From: Prevotella sp.
GTDB taxonomy: Bacteria; Bacteroidota; Bacteroidia; Bacteroidales; Bacteroidaceae
Assembly: GCA_017548605.1 (NCBI GenBank)
Contig: JAFYZT010000040.1
Span: 186,001-250,000, forward strand
DNA: 64,000 bases
Direction: 5' to 3'
Of the stretch, positions 48,999-58,182 are shown piece by piece (position 1 is the first letter of the stretch; each line of letters opens with the position of its first letter). The notes under the pieces were generated by a model. It saw only the letters and a program-made list of their open reading frames with translations, searched no databases and was not told the DNA's origin. The position numbers were made by a program, and so were the translations under genes.

Positions 48999-51470
48999 TC
49001 AATCTTGGTAATACACCCGTTTTACGCGGTTGCTGACCGAGGTGAGGATTTCGTAGGGTATGGTGTCGAGCCACTCTGCCAATGTCGTTGGCGGCAGGTT
49101 GTCGCCGAAGATTTCTACGCTGTCGCCCTCCTGACAAGGAATGTCCGTAACATCAATCATTGTCACGTCCATGCAGATATTTCCCACGTAGGGTGCCGGT
49201 TTGCCGTTGACGAGACAGTATCCCCTACCCCGTCCGAGGTGTCGGTCCAGTCCATCGGCATAACCGATAGGAATAGCCGCTATCCTGCTGTCGCGTTGGA
49301 GTACCCCTTTCCTACTATAACCCACCGTATCTTCTTTAGGCACATTCCTGATTTGGAGGATGGTCGTCTTCAGTGTTGCCACATTGTGAATGATATGGTT
49401 GTCGCGGCTGCTGATGCCGTAGAGTCCCAGTCCCAGTCGGCACATGTCGAGTTGTCGTTCCGGGAAGTGTTCGATACCCGCACTGTTGCAGATATGGCGA
49501 AGGATATGGTGTGGGAACGCCGCTTGTAGCATGTTGGCCGCCTTTTCAAAACGGTCGAACTGCAAGGCTGAGAAGCGGTCGAAGTCGTCGCTGTCGGACC
49601 CCACGAAATGTGAAAAGATTGACCGTGGTATGACCGCATTCTGTTGTTGGAGCCGCTCGATGAGCAGCGGTATGTCGTTGATATCGAATCCCAACCGGTG
49701 CATGCCCGTATCTATCTTCACATGTACGGGAAAGTCTGTTATACCTTCTTTCTGAGCCGCACGTATGAGCGCGTCGAGCAGTCGGAAATTATATACTTCC
49801 GGTTCCAGTTCGAAGTCGAAAAGCGTCTTGAACGACGTCATCTCCGGGTTCATAACCATAATGTTTGCCGTGACCCCGTTGCGTCGCAGCGTCACGCCCT
49901 CGTCGGCCACTGCCACCGCCATATATTCCACACGGTGTTCCTGCAGCGTCTTTGCTATCTCCACGGCCCCTGTTCCATAGCCGTCCGCCTTAATCATACA
50001 CGCCATTTTCGTATCCGGGTGCATCATCGAGCGGAAGTGGTTCACATTGTCCACCAGTGCGTTGAGGTTCACCTCAAGTGTCGTCTCGTGAACTTTCTCC
50101 ACCAGCAGGTCGGTGAGTTGGTCGAAGTTAAACAGTCGTGCGCCCTTGATAAGGATTACCTCATCGTGCAAGGTTTCGAAGATGCTGCTCGCAATGAACT
50201 CGTTGGTGTTTGAAAAGAAATGCTGTTCTTTCACATGGAACAATTGTTTCTGTGCAGTGATAGCCTGTCCAATGCCAATGAGCTTGTCCACCGCCCGTTT
50301 TTCCAGTTGCGACGCCACCTCTTGATAGAGTTGGTTATCAGGCAGTCCGCTTTGGAAGATGTCGCTGAGAATGAGCGTGCGCCTACGGCCTTGGTGGTCA
50401 GGGCGTCGATTCATGAAGTCGAGCGCAATATCCAGCGAATTGATATCGGAGTTATAAGAGTCGTTGATGAGGGTACATCCGTGTCGTCCCACCTTTACCT
50501 CCAACCGCATGGCCACCTGTTCCAATGTCGGCATTTTTTCCTGCAGTTGTTGTGCTGTCATGCCTAACAGCCGAGCCACCGCCACGCATGTGATAGAGTT
50601 GACGACTGAAGCCTCGTCGATGAACGGCAGCCGGTACTGTCCTTTTTCTCCCCGGAACACATATTCCACCTCGGTATGGTCATTCTCTTTCGTCACTTTG
50701 CTGATGAAGAGAGCCGCCTTGGGATTCACCATTGACCAGTCGACGCGTTCACCCGGATAATGCGCCTCGTCAATGGTTTTGCGCACCGTGTCATCGTCGG
50801 CACAGAACACCAACGCCTTCGTATCGTGGAACAGCCGGCATTTCTCCTTACATTTCTCTTCGAGCGATGTGAAGTTCTCCTGATGCGCTGAGCCCAGCGA
50901 GGTGAGCACACCGATGGTAGGCTGGATAATGCTGCGCAGCCGGCCCATCTCGCCTTTCTGGCTGATACCCGCTTCGAAAAGACCCACTTCGGAACGTTTG
51001 TCGAGCAGCCACACCGACAGCGGCACGCCAATCTGCGAGTTATAGCTACGCGGCGAGCGTGTGACCACCCTTTCCGGTGACAGTAACTGGTAGAGCCATT
51101 CCTTGACGATGGTCTTACCATTGCTCCCCGTGATGCCCACGACGGGAATGGAAAATGCCTCGCGGTGACGTTCCGCCAACCGTTGAAGAGCCACCAACGT
51201 ATCGGCCACCTTGAGGAAGTTGGCATTGGGATACAGGCTTTCGCTATTGTCGGGCAGCGTTGCCACCACAAAGTTGCGCACTCCTCGATGGTAGAGGTCG
51301 GGGATGTAACGCATACCGTCGTTGCGTTCCGACTTGAGAGCGAAGAACAATGTCTCTTCCGGGAAACAGAGCGAGCGGCTATCCGTGAGCATCCATCCTA
51401 TGTTTGCATCGGTGGAGCCATAACGATGTGCTCCAATGAGTGTTGTTATCTTTTCAATTGAATAAGTCAT
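48999..51470 (-). CDS. Fused MurF ligase and alanine racemase
   Basis: This 823-residue fusion, known from Bacteroidetes, joins UDP-MurNAc-tripeptide:D-Ala-D-Ala ligase (MurF, about 1-450) with alanine racemase (about 455-823). MurF part: GITGSNGKTIVKEWLYQLL (ATP loop, near 115), SYNSQIGVP, GISQKGEMG and LINDSYNSDINSLDIAL. Racemase part: MACMIKADGYGTGAVEIAKTL (PLP lysine), DTGMHRLGF, SHFVGSD, CNSAGIEHFP, RLGLGLYGI and IPIGYADGLDR, with VGNICMDVTMIDVT near the end. The fusion supplies D-alanine where it is used for peptidoglycan. A heptad array starts just upstream of the start codon. Confidence 0.95.
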   Translation of the reverse strand: MTYSIEKITTLIGAHRYGSTDANIGWMLTDSRSLCFPEETLFFALKSERNDGMRYIPDLYHRGVRNFVVATLPDNSESLYPNANFLKVADTLVALQRLAERHREAFSIPVVGITGSNGKTIVKEWLYQLLSPERVVTRSPRSYNSQIGVPLSVWLLDKRSEVGLFEAGISQKGEMGRLRSIIQPTIGVLTSLGSAHQENFTSLEEKCKEKCRLFHDTKALVFCADDDTVRKTIDEAHYPGERVDWSMVNPKAALFISKVTKENDHTEVEYVFRGEKGQYRLPFIDEASVVNSITCVAVARLLGMTAQQLQEKMPTLEQVAMRLEVKVGRHGCTLINDSYNSDINSLDIALDFMNRRPDHQGRRRTLILSDIFQSGLPDNQLYQEVASQLEKRAVDKLIGIGQAITAQKQLFHVKEQHFFSNTNEFIASSIFETLHDEVILIKGARLFNFDQLTDLLVEKVHETTLEVNLNALVDNVNHFRSMMHPDTKMACMIKADGYGTGAVEIAKTLQEHRVEYMAVAVADEGVTLRRNGVTANIMVMNPEMTSFKTLFDFELEPEVYNFRLLDALIRAAQKEGITDFPVHVKIDTGMHRLGFDINDIPLLIERLQQQNAVIPRSIFSHFVGSDSDDFDRFSALQFDRFEKAANMLQAAFPHHILRHICNSAGIEHFPERQLDMCRLGLGLYGISSRDNHIIHNVATLKTTILQIRNVPKEDTVGYSRKGVLQRDSRIAAIPIGYADGLDRHLGRGRGYCLVNGKPAPYVGNICMDVTMIDVTDIPCQEGDSVEIFGDNLPPTTLAEWLDTIPYEILTSVSNRVKRVYYQD

Positions 51471-51477
51471 ATTGTGG

Positions 51478-51557
51478 TTGAGGGTTTAGTGTTAAGAGGT
51501 GAGGGGTGAAGACTGAGGGGTGAGAGGAGAGGGTTGAGTGTTAAGAGGTGAGGGGTT
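51478..51557 (+). repeat. Heptad array between MurF-Alr and GSCFA genes
   Basis: Units such as AGTGTTA, AGAGGTG, AGGGGTG and AAGACTG keep a seven-base period. A block of about 20 bases starting AGTGTTAAGAGG recurs 49 bases (seven units) apart. The array starts about eight bases upstream of the MurF start and ends in the GSCFA stop codon (51556-51558). Confidence 0.85.
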
Positions 51558-52407
51558 ATGGCGATGCAACTGATAACCCGGGGTATTTGAGGGTGAGTTG
51601 CAGGATTTTTTCTTTTGTTTTGGCAAGGAATTGTTGGTATTCCTGCGACTCGGGGTGTAACGGTCGGTGTGCCAAGGCTTCCTTGACAGGTCGCCACTCT
51701 TTGATGAATTGCCTGGCTTCCGAACTGAGATAGGTCTCTGTGAGCCGTTCAAAGATATATTCCACCGTCTGTGGCGAGGGATGTAACATGTCTGGCGCAT
51801 AGAAACGGTAGTCGCGCAGTTCATCGAGCACTATCTCGTAAGCGGGAAAGTAGGAAAGGGATGAGGGGTGAGAGGTGAGAGGTGAGGGGTGAGAGGTGAG
51901 GGGTGAGAGGTTATGCAATGTTTTATCAATGGCGAGAAGGAGTGTGGCTTTTGACAGTTGGTTACCATGGAAGCCATATTTGGCGTAGCGTATGGGACTG
52001 ACGGTGAAGATGACTTGTACATCAGCGCGTTTTTGCAGGAGCGTCGCCACGCATTGTTCGAGGTAATCAGCACACTCATCTACGGAGAGTTCCCGTTCCT
52101 CAAAGAGGCGTGCTGGTCGTTTCTGGCAGTTGTCGACTATCTCGCCCGTTTCCTTGAGGATATAGACATGATTGGTGCCGAGGGTGAGGAAGACGATTCT
52201 TGGGATAGTGTCCAGCCGTTTAAGCGTGTGAAGTACACTTGCCGGATTGTACATCGTTCCGAAGGGGTTCACCGTGACCTTGAATTTCTCCTCTTCGAAA
52301 CGCCGTCCTATGCCATCAGCGAAACAAGAGCCCACGAAAAGCATCTCCTCCATGGGTTGTATGGAGAATGACGGGGCTGGGATGTTGACAGGAGTTGAGA
52401 ATTTCAT
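51556..52407 (-). CDS. GSCFA-domain protein with in-frame repeat insertion
   Basis: GSCFA proteins are SGNH-like proteins of unknown function, common in Bacteroidetes. The 283-residue protein shows the name-giving FVGSCFADGIGRRFEEEKF near 22, NPFGTMYNPASVLHTL, VFLTLGTNHVYI, FTVSPIRYAKYGFHGNQLSKATLLLAID and YFPAYEIVLDELRDYRFYAPDMLHPS. Between ID and YFPAYEI lies NLSPLTSHPSPLTSHPSSLS, coded by seven exact heptads (51861-51909) and absent from the expected family pattern. The ATG at 52407 is chosen; an upstream in-frame extension is pure repeat translation. The frame stays open through the insertion. Confidence 0.9.
   Translation of the reverse strand: MKFSTPVNIPAPSFSIQPMEEMLFVGSCFADGIGRRFEEEKFKVTVNPFGTMYNPASVLHTLKRLDTIPRIVFLTLGTNHVYILKETGEIVDNCQKRPARLFEERELSVDECADYLEQCVATLLQKRADVQVIFTVSPIRYAKYGFHGNQLSKATLLLAIDKTLHNLSPLTSHPSPLTSHPSSLSYFPAYEIVLDELRDYRFYAPDMLHPSPQTVEYIFERLTETYLSSEARQFIKEWRPVKEALAHRPLHPESQEYQQFLAKTKEKILQLTLKYPGLSVASP
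51861..51909 (+). repeat. Heptad array inside the GSCFA coding region
   Basis: Seven exact units in order: ATGAGGG, GTGAGAG, GTGAGAG, GTGAGGG, GTGAGAG, GTGAGGG, GTGAGAG (49 bases). It sits in the middle of the gene between two conserved family segments. Confidence 0.9.
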
Positions 52408-52415
52408 TGTTTTTG

Positions 52416-52494
52416 AAGGGGCAAGGGGCAAGAGGTAAGGGGCAAGAGGTATGAGACGAGGGGTAAGAGGCAAGGGGCAAGAGGTATGAAAGAG
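52416..52494 (+). repeat. GGGGCAA/GAGGTAA heptad array between GSCFA and fkp
   Basis: Eleven or more seven-base units (GGGGCAA, GAGGTAA, GAGGTAT, GAGACGA, GGGGTAA, GAGGCAA) fill the gap from nine bases upstream of the GSCFA ATG to four bases from the fkp stop. Confidence 0.85.
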
Positions 52495-52498
52495 GATT

Positions 52499-55399
52499 CT
52501 ATGAGCGGTTTATTTGGAGACCTTGGTCGGAAAGTGCCATGTCGACGAAACGGGCTGTGCTGTTGGGCGGGTTTGTGGTAAGTATCTGTTTTATGCGAAC
52601 CGCCGCGTCAGGGTCTTTGGCCACCATGTAGAGGAAGCCGCCACCGCCGGCACCCGGCAGTTTGTAACCGAGGCAAAGGTCATCCACTAGTTCCGTAATC
52701 TTTCGCACTTCGGGTGGATTCGTTCCTCGATCAATGGTTTGGTTCTGTTGCCATGTACGTCTGATGAGTGTCCCGAAGCGTTGGAAATCACATCGTTGTA
52801 TGGTCTCTGCCATGTCTTTTACATGTTTTTTCATCTGTCGGAGCAGCATCAGTTCATCATGTTGGTTGAGGAACATCCGACGGACTATTTCCGCAAGAAT
52901 GTCCTTCGCCGTGCGTGTGATGCCAGTATAGTAGAGCAAGTGGCAAGGGCTGTATTCAGGTCGTGTGAACAGGGTGTCGGACAACCGCTGTACTTCGGGA
53001 TTCTGTTCGAATCCCGGATTGGTGTGCAACCATTTCACTCCTGGAAGCAGACCGCCATATTGGTCCTGCCATCCGCCGCCCGTGGTGAGCAGCTGTTCAA
53101 GCACCAACGTGCGGACACCCAGTTGGTTCTTATCCCAAGAGAGTCCGCAGAAGTCGTTGAGTGCCCCGAGCACCGTGGCCGCCAGTATGCTGCTTGTGCC
53201 CATGCCACTGCCTGCCGGAAGGGCCGAGAGTAGTGTCACCTCGATGCCACATCCGAAAGCATGTAACTGTTCATCGAGCGAGGTATATGACATATCGCTG
53301 AACTCAGGCAGAAAACCCGCCAGTGCCAGTGCCGCCTTGGGTATGGAGAACGGGCTTCCGACGTGGTGGTAATCGGCCAGCTGCTCGTATGACGTCACCT
53401 CCTCCACCGCCTTCAGGTCGATGCTTTGCAGCACCACCTTGTATTGCTGACATGGTTTGACATACGCCTGTATGGGCTGTTGTCCGTCAAGGGTGACAGC
53501 TATGTTGATGACATCGCCCCCTTCCATGAGGCAGTACGGCGGTGTGTCCGTCCATCCTCCTGCCAGATCGATGCGCACGGGCGAGTGTCCACAAACCATT
53601 TGTTCGTCGGTCACCGACAGGTGCGGATGTTGCTTCACCTTCATGGCCGCTGCCGTCAGTCCCTCACGCAAGAGGCTGAATGCCTGTCGGTCGTATTCGG
53701 TGCCATCACCACCCTTTTGGCGCAGCATCTCGCTTCGGAACATTGCATCGTGGATGCGCGTGAGCAGTGGTGTCTCGATGTCGATAGGATGCGGCAAGGC
53801 GATGTTCCCCTCTACAAATTCATGTGCCGCCTCTTCGAGGTCCACCTGGTAGAACACGCTATGTTGATAATCTTTTGCCAAGAAGGGCCAGCTGAAAAGC
53901 CGGTATTCCTTCCGCTGTTCACTGAGTCGTAACAGGTTCGCCTCATCGGCTATCTCCTCCGCGCTGATGCGTCGCGACATGTTCCACAACATCCGTCCGC
54001 CATCTTGATAGGGTTCGTTGAGCATCCAGCGCAGCACCAGTTGCACATCGTTGAGGGTCTCAACCACGGGGAAGATACGAGCCCGTTGTAAGTCATCTGT
54101 ACCCTCGATGGCATTGATGTCGATGCGACGTTCCACGGCCCATTGCATGAATGGCTGTCCAATGAACACTGTCGAAGGGTCGTTCAGGTCGCCCCGGAAC
54201 AAATCATCGTAACCATAGGGCCGCACGGCGAAAGACTTATCACCTATGGGCACGACATCCACGCATTGTCCATGGCGCAATTCTATTTTCCAGGCATTCT
54301 CCGGCACCCCCGTGATGATATGGTTGCTTTCGATGGACCACTGCTCGCTCACACAGCTGTTTTCAATCCACAGGTTTTGATTTTCAGCCTTGGTTTCTAT
54401 CCACACCTGTGCGTTCTGTACGAACACCGACGGACGAGGTCGGCTGTCACGGGGCGTGATATGCCGTTGGTCTGGCTCGATGTTTTGAATGTCAAGCATT
54501 GACGACAACAGTTCGTGCGATGTGCCAAAATGGTAAAACTCGCCCCCCGGCAGCGGAAGTATGGCCACCGAGAGGTCAGCGAGCAGCGGGTCATCGATTT
54601 CCGGCTGTGTACCCAGTGCCCTACCGAAGTCGGAATAGAGGTCATAGTACTGTGCTTTGCCCTCTTTCGACGCTTTTTGCATCAGTCGTTCCACCGCTTT
54701 GTCGGAGAGCAGCCAGATGCCTATGTCGGTAAGGTAAGTATGGTCTTTTAGCAATGCGTCCAGTGTCTCCACCGATGGTTTTTGCATCATGCATTTGAGT
54801 ATGTTCGGAGTCTTCTGTTCTGCTACGAACACCCCGTGATCTTTGGCAATCTCCGGTCTGAGAGACAGTCCATAGCACACCACGTCGGCCTCGGGTATAG
54901 GTTGAAGAGGTTCGGTGGTGCGTATAAACACATCGCCGCTGACAATCATCGTATGCAGACAGTCGGGAGCCGCTGCCATGATTTCCTGGTAGAGCGGCAC
55001 CTGAATATCGAGCAGGTTCTGTGACAGTCGCTGTCCCCTCTCCCATCGGAACACCGGTATGGGCGTGAGGATTTTCCCCGACGGTGCGTATGCCGGCAAC
55101 CGTCGTCCCTGTCCCCCGGCATGAAGGAGGATACGCTTTTCTGAAGCCAGCCACCCGTAGAAATCCGCCTCGGGTGCCATGGCGCTATGCGCATCCAGCA
55201 ACAGATGTGCCGTACCGCCGCCGCTGCCCAGTTTATGGCCCACGGGGTCGTTGGTGCAGAACCACCGCTCACGGGGAAGTCCCGTTATCTCGTGGAAACA
55301 GTCGACGACGTTGGGAGGGAGGGAGAGGAGGAAAGCCCCTACCCCTTCATGATGTGAGGGGTGAGGGGTGAGAGGTGAGAGAAATGCCCGTTGCTGCAT
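52499..55399 (-). CDS. fkp: Bifunctional L-fucokinase / GDP-L-fucose pyrophosphorylase
   Basis: Fkp phosphorylates L-fucose and then makes GDP-L-fucose, allowing salvaged fucose to be placed on capsule and glycoproteins, as known in Bacteroides. The 966-residue protein has the pyrophosphorylase half first (RILLHAGGQGRRLPAYAPSGKI near 92, VFRWERGQ, ILPLPGGEFYHFGTSHELL). The GHMP kinase half follows (SPVRIDLAGGWTDTPPY near 615, LPAGSGMGTSSILAATVLG near 745, GYKLPGAGGGGFLYM near 905). After MQQ the N-terminus carries about 17 extra residues (RAFLSPLTPHPSHHEGVGA) coded by a heptad array, absent from Bacteroides Fkp as I recall it. Confidence 0.95.
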   Translation of the reverse strand: MQQRAFLSPLTPHPSHHEGVGAFLLSLPPNVVDCFHEITGLPRERWFCTNDPVGHKLGSGGGTAHLLLDAHSAMAPEADFYGWLASEKRILLHAGGQGRRLPAYAPSGKILTPIPVFRWERGQRLSQNLLDIQVPLYQEIMAAAPDCLHTMIVSGDVFIRTTEPLQPIPEADVVCYGLSLRPEIAKDHGVFVAEQKTPNILKCMMQKPSVETLDALLKDHTYLTDIGIWLLSDKAVERLMQKASKEGKAQYYDLYSDFGRALGTQPEIDDPLLADLSVAILPLPGGEFYHFGTSHELLSSMLDIQNIEPDQRHITPRDSRPRPSVFVQNAQVWIETKAENQNLWIENSCVSEQWSIESNHIITGVPENAWKIELRHGQCVDVVPIGDKSFAVRPYGYDDLFRGDLNDPSTVFIGQPFMQWAVERRIDINAIEGTDDLQRARIFPVVETLNDVQLVLRWMLNEPYQDGGRMLWNMSRRISAEEIADEANLLRLSEQRKEYRLFSWPFLAKDYQHSVFYQVDLEEAAHEFVEGNIALPHPIDIETPLLTRIHDAMFRSEMLRQKGGDGTEYDRQAFSLLREGLTAAAMKVKQHPHLSVTDEQMVCGHSPVRIDLAGGWTDTPPYCLMEGGDVINIAVTLDGQQPIQAYVKPCQQYKVVLQSIDLKAVEEVTSYEQLADYHHVGSPFSIPKAALALAGFLPEFSDMSYTSLDEQLHAFGCGIEVTLLSALPAGSGMGTSSILAATVLGALNDFCGLSWDKNQLGVRTLVLEQLLTTGGGWQDQYGGLLPGVKWLHTNPGFEQNPEVQRLSDTLFTRPEYSPCHLLYYTGITRTAKDILAEIVRRMFLNQHDELMLLRQMKKHVKDMAETIQRCDFQRFGTLIRRTWQQNQTIDRGTNPPEVRKITELVDDLCLGYKLPGAGGGGFLYMVAKDPDAAVRIKQILTTNPPNSTARFVDMALSDQGLQINRS
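55346..55379 (+). repeat. Heptad array inside the fkp N-terminus
   Basis: GTGAGGG, GTGAGGG, GTGAGAG and GTGAGAG, then AAATGCC, lie within codons 5-18 of fkp on the opposite strand. The order and the closing AAATGCC match the array ends near 30440 and 30490. Confidence 0.85.
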
Positions 55400-55457
55400 T
55401 ATCAGTTCATGTCACAGGTTGTATTAAACTTTAGGACATACTATAAGCCCCTACAAG

Positions 55458-57977
55458 CTACTGTTGAGTGTCTTGCTCCTTGTCATCAGCTCCTTTTTTC
55501 TTGAAAGCAAAGAAGAGACAGGCGAGGAGTGCGAGAAGGAATAGCGCCATGGCGATGTAGGCCACCGTCTCGGTGCGGTTAACACTCTCTGGGAAGAATG
55601 ACAGGCGTACCTGGTGTGTTCCCGGTTCCACGCGGATGGCACGAAGAACATAGTTAACCCGGGCCACGTCGACCGGCTTTCCGTCCACCTCTGCCTTCCA
55701 TCCCGGGTAATAGATTTCCGAGAAGACCACGATACCGCCCTTGCCCGTCTTCACCTCATATTTCAGGTCATTCGGCTCATAGGAAGAGAGCGTCACTGTC
55801 GATGTGCTGTCTTGCTTGACCGCCTCGCCGAGTGTTTCCTTGAAGCGATTGTCCGCCACCGCCACACGGTGCAGGTCGATGGTGCCCAAGGCATCCATCT
55901 CTTCGTTGGCATTGTTCACATATACCAGACTGTCAACCATCCACGCATTGCCCATAGCCTGCGTATTCTGCAGCGGCACGGTCTGTCCTCCCTGCAAGGG
56001 GAAGATGAAGTAGCGTGCATTGAGCATGTTTATAATTGGGAAGATACTATCGCCCTTCACCTGTGTCATATCGCCCTGTGCCTCAGCCACCGCCGGCATG
56101 GCCTTTTCCATCTCCGGTGCGATATAGCGTTCGATGAGGTCCTGGTAACGACGCAGCTTGGCCGCATGGTAGCCGCCGATACTCTTGTGGTAGAACGATG
56201 TCTCGTTTTCGTTGAACGTGTTCGTGGCGAAGTTGAGCACACGATAGTCGAGTGTCTTATCTTCCAGGATCATACGGTCCGTATCCGTCATGGGCTGCGG
56301 TTGCTCGCGCACGCTCTTGCCCACGAACATATCGTCGTTGAGATAGCGTTTGTTTACCATCCACATATCGACCAAGCAGAGCAATGCGATGCCGCCAATG
56401 GTAGGCAGCGCCTTCAGTTTCTGTGCACGATAGAGCAGAAGCAATGCCGTACCTATGGCGATAACGATGACCGTCCGCCAACAGTCGGCCGAGAAGATGG
56501 CCTGACGCACCTCGGTGAGATTGGAGAGCAACGGGTTCAGCTGATCGGGCGGGAACTGCGACAACGCGTTCATCTCCGCCGAAGATACGAAGTCGGAGAA
56601 GAACAGACCCGGTGCCAGTGCGAAGAGCAGAGCGATGCCCCCCGTGAGTGCCACACTCAGGTAGAGAGCTTTCGCTTTCTCCTTCAACAACTCGGGACGG
56701 TCGAACACCTCTTTCAACGCCATCATCGCCAACAGTGGTATGGTAAACTCGGCAATGACGAGAATGGATGCCACCGTTCGGAATTTAGCGTACATCGGGA
56801 AATGGTCGATGAAGAAGTCCGTCAGCCCCATGAAATTCTTTCCCCATGCGAGCATGATGGATAAGATAGTCGCAGCAAGGAGTGCCCACTTCATCGGTCC
56901 CTTGACGATGAACAGGCCGAGGAAGAAGAGTGTGAGCACAAACGCCCCCACATATACGGGGCCACTCGTTCCCGGTTGTTCACCCCAATACTGACCTATC
57001 TGTTGGTAGATGGGATAGAATTCGGGGTTCGCCTTTTTCATGCCCGTCTCGTTCATTGCCAGTGCCGCCTGCGATGTTCCGCCCTTGGCGTTGGGCACAA
57101 GGAGTGTCCATGTCTCGCTGATGCCATAGCTCCACTGTGTGATGTAGTCGCGGTCGAGACCGCTTGCACTTTGGTTAGCAGCATCTGCTTTCACCAGCTC
57201 GCTCTTTCCGCGCATCGACTCTTGTGAATACTGCCATGTATGATACAGATTAGACAGGTTCATGCAGATGCCGATGAGTGCCCCGACGACACATACCGCC
57301 GTGGCCTTGGCGAAGTGGACCAGCCGTTTCTCACGCAATGCCTGCACGAAGAAAGCGATGAGCATGAAAAAGATGGGGAAGAGGTAGTAATAGGTCATCT
57401 GCACATGATTGGCGTTAATCTCGAAGGCCGTGAATAGTGCCAGCACTGCCATGCCCCAGAGGTATTTGCCCCGATAGGCGAGCACCATACCTGCTATCAA
57501 AGGGGGCAGATATGCCAATGCCCACACCTTCCAGATGTGTCCAGCCGCTATGATGATGAAGAAATAGGACGAGAAGGCCCAGATAATGGAGCCAAGTACG
57601 GCCAACGCCTGACGGAAGTTAAATGCCCTCAGCAGGATATAGAAGCCAAGGAGATAGACGAACACGTACCATACGTTTTCGGGCAGCCACAGGTGGTATG
57701 CCTTCACCGCTGTCTGCAACTTGTCGGTGCTGCCGTAGGACGGTGATGTCTGGTAGGTGGGCATGCCCGAGAATGTCGAGTTCGTCCAGCGGGTGCGTTC
57801 GCCGTCATGTCGTTGATAATACTCGGTGGCTTCCTGTCCCGCTCCCCTACCCGCCGAAGTATCATGCTGGTAGAGTATACGGCCTTCCGTGTCGGCCGGG
57901 AAGAAATAGGCAAAGGCGATGACCGCGAAGAGGAGCACTGCCAACACGTCGGGCAGGCATTTTTTCAATGTATTCAT
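55458..57977 (-). CDS. YfhO-like polytopic membrane protein
   Basis: An 839-residue integral membrane protein resembling the YfhO family (GT-C fold). YfhO is linked to lipoteichoic acid glycosylation in Firmicutes; Bacteroidetes members have no set function. It starts with a membrane segment (DVLAVLLFAVIAFAYFFPA). FQHDTSAGRGAGQEATEYY-like residues follow in the first outer loop (actual start YQHDTSAG), then about a dozen spans. The C-terminal soluble part (VVFSEIYYPGWKAEVDGKPVDVARVNYVLRAI) matches the conserved YfhO tail, with one final span after it. It lies 58 bases upstream of fkp on the same strand, so a link to surface glycans is plausible. Confidence 0.85.
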   Translation of the reverse strand: MNTLKKCLPDVLAVLLFAVIAFAYFFPADTEGRILYQHDTSAGRGAGQEATEYYQRHDGERTRWTNSTFSGMPTYQTSPSYGSTDKLQTAVKAYHLWLPENVWYVFVYLLGFYILLRAFNFRQALAVLGSIIWAFSSYFFIIIAAGHIWKVWALAYLPPLIAGMVLAYRGKYLWGMAVLALFTAFEINANHVQMTYYYLFPIFFMLIAFFVQALREKRLVHFAKATAVCVVGALIGICMNLSNLYHTWQYSQESMRGKSELVKADAANQSASGLDRDYITQWSYGISETWTLLVPNAKGGTSQAALAMNETGMKKANPEFYPIYQQIGQYWGEQPGTSGPVYVGAFVLTLFFLGLFIVKGPMKWALLAATILSIMLAWGKNFMGLTDFFIDHFPMYAKFRTVASILVIAEFTIPLLAMMALKEVFDRPELLKEKAKALYLSVALTGGIALLFALAPGLFFSDFVSSAEMNALSQFPPDQLNPLLSNLTEVRQAIFSADCWRTVIVIAIGTALLLLYRAQKLKALPTIGGIALLCLVDMWMVNKRYLNDDMFVGKSVREQPQPMTDTDRMILEDKTLDYRVLNFATNTFNENETSFYHKSIGGYHAAKLRRYQDLIERYIAPEMEKAMPAVAEAQGDMTQVKGDSIFPIINMLNARYFIFPLQGGQTVPLQNTQAMGNAWMVDSLVYVNNANEEMDALGTIDLHRVAVADNRFKETLGEAVKQDSTSTVTLSSYEPNDLKYEVKTGKGGIVVFSEIYYPGWKAEVDGKPVDVARVNYVLRAIRVEPGTHQVRLSFFPESVNRTETVAYIAMALFLLALLACLFFAFKKKGADDKEQDTQQ

Positions 57978-58011
57978 AGTTTGGTTGATTTTTCCGGATT
58001 GTTACAACCTG

Positions 58012-58019
58012 CAAAAGTA
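58012..58019 (-). promoter_or_regulatory. Probable -7 element of the YfhO-like gene
   Basis: TACTTTTG followed by C on the minus strand matches the Bacteroidetes -7 consensus, 35 bases upstream of the ATG; a convincing -33 was not found. Confidence 0.45.
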
Positions 58020-58182
58020 CGGAAAAATTGAAAGAATAGGAAATTATAAGAATAAAAGATGAGGAAAATTTCCTGCATCATTTCTTATGATATAAAATAA
58101 ATCGCAAAAATGTAATGATTTTGGGACGTATTCTTACGTAACACACCTGCCTCTAAAAATCATCATTTCAATGCCAATATTT

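Noticed and set aside
55614..56864. Long plus-strand reading opposite the YfhO-like gene
   Set aside because: It is His/Arg-rich with no domain and arises from the codon bias of the membrane protein on the other strand.
58050..58182. Possible small RNA in the AT-rich gap after the YfhO-like leader
   Set aside because: No stable hairpin, promoter or T-tract pair could be supported by eye.
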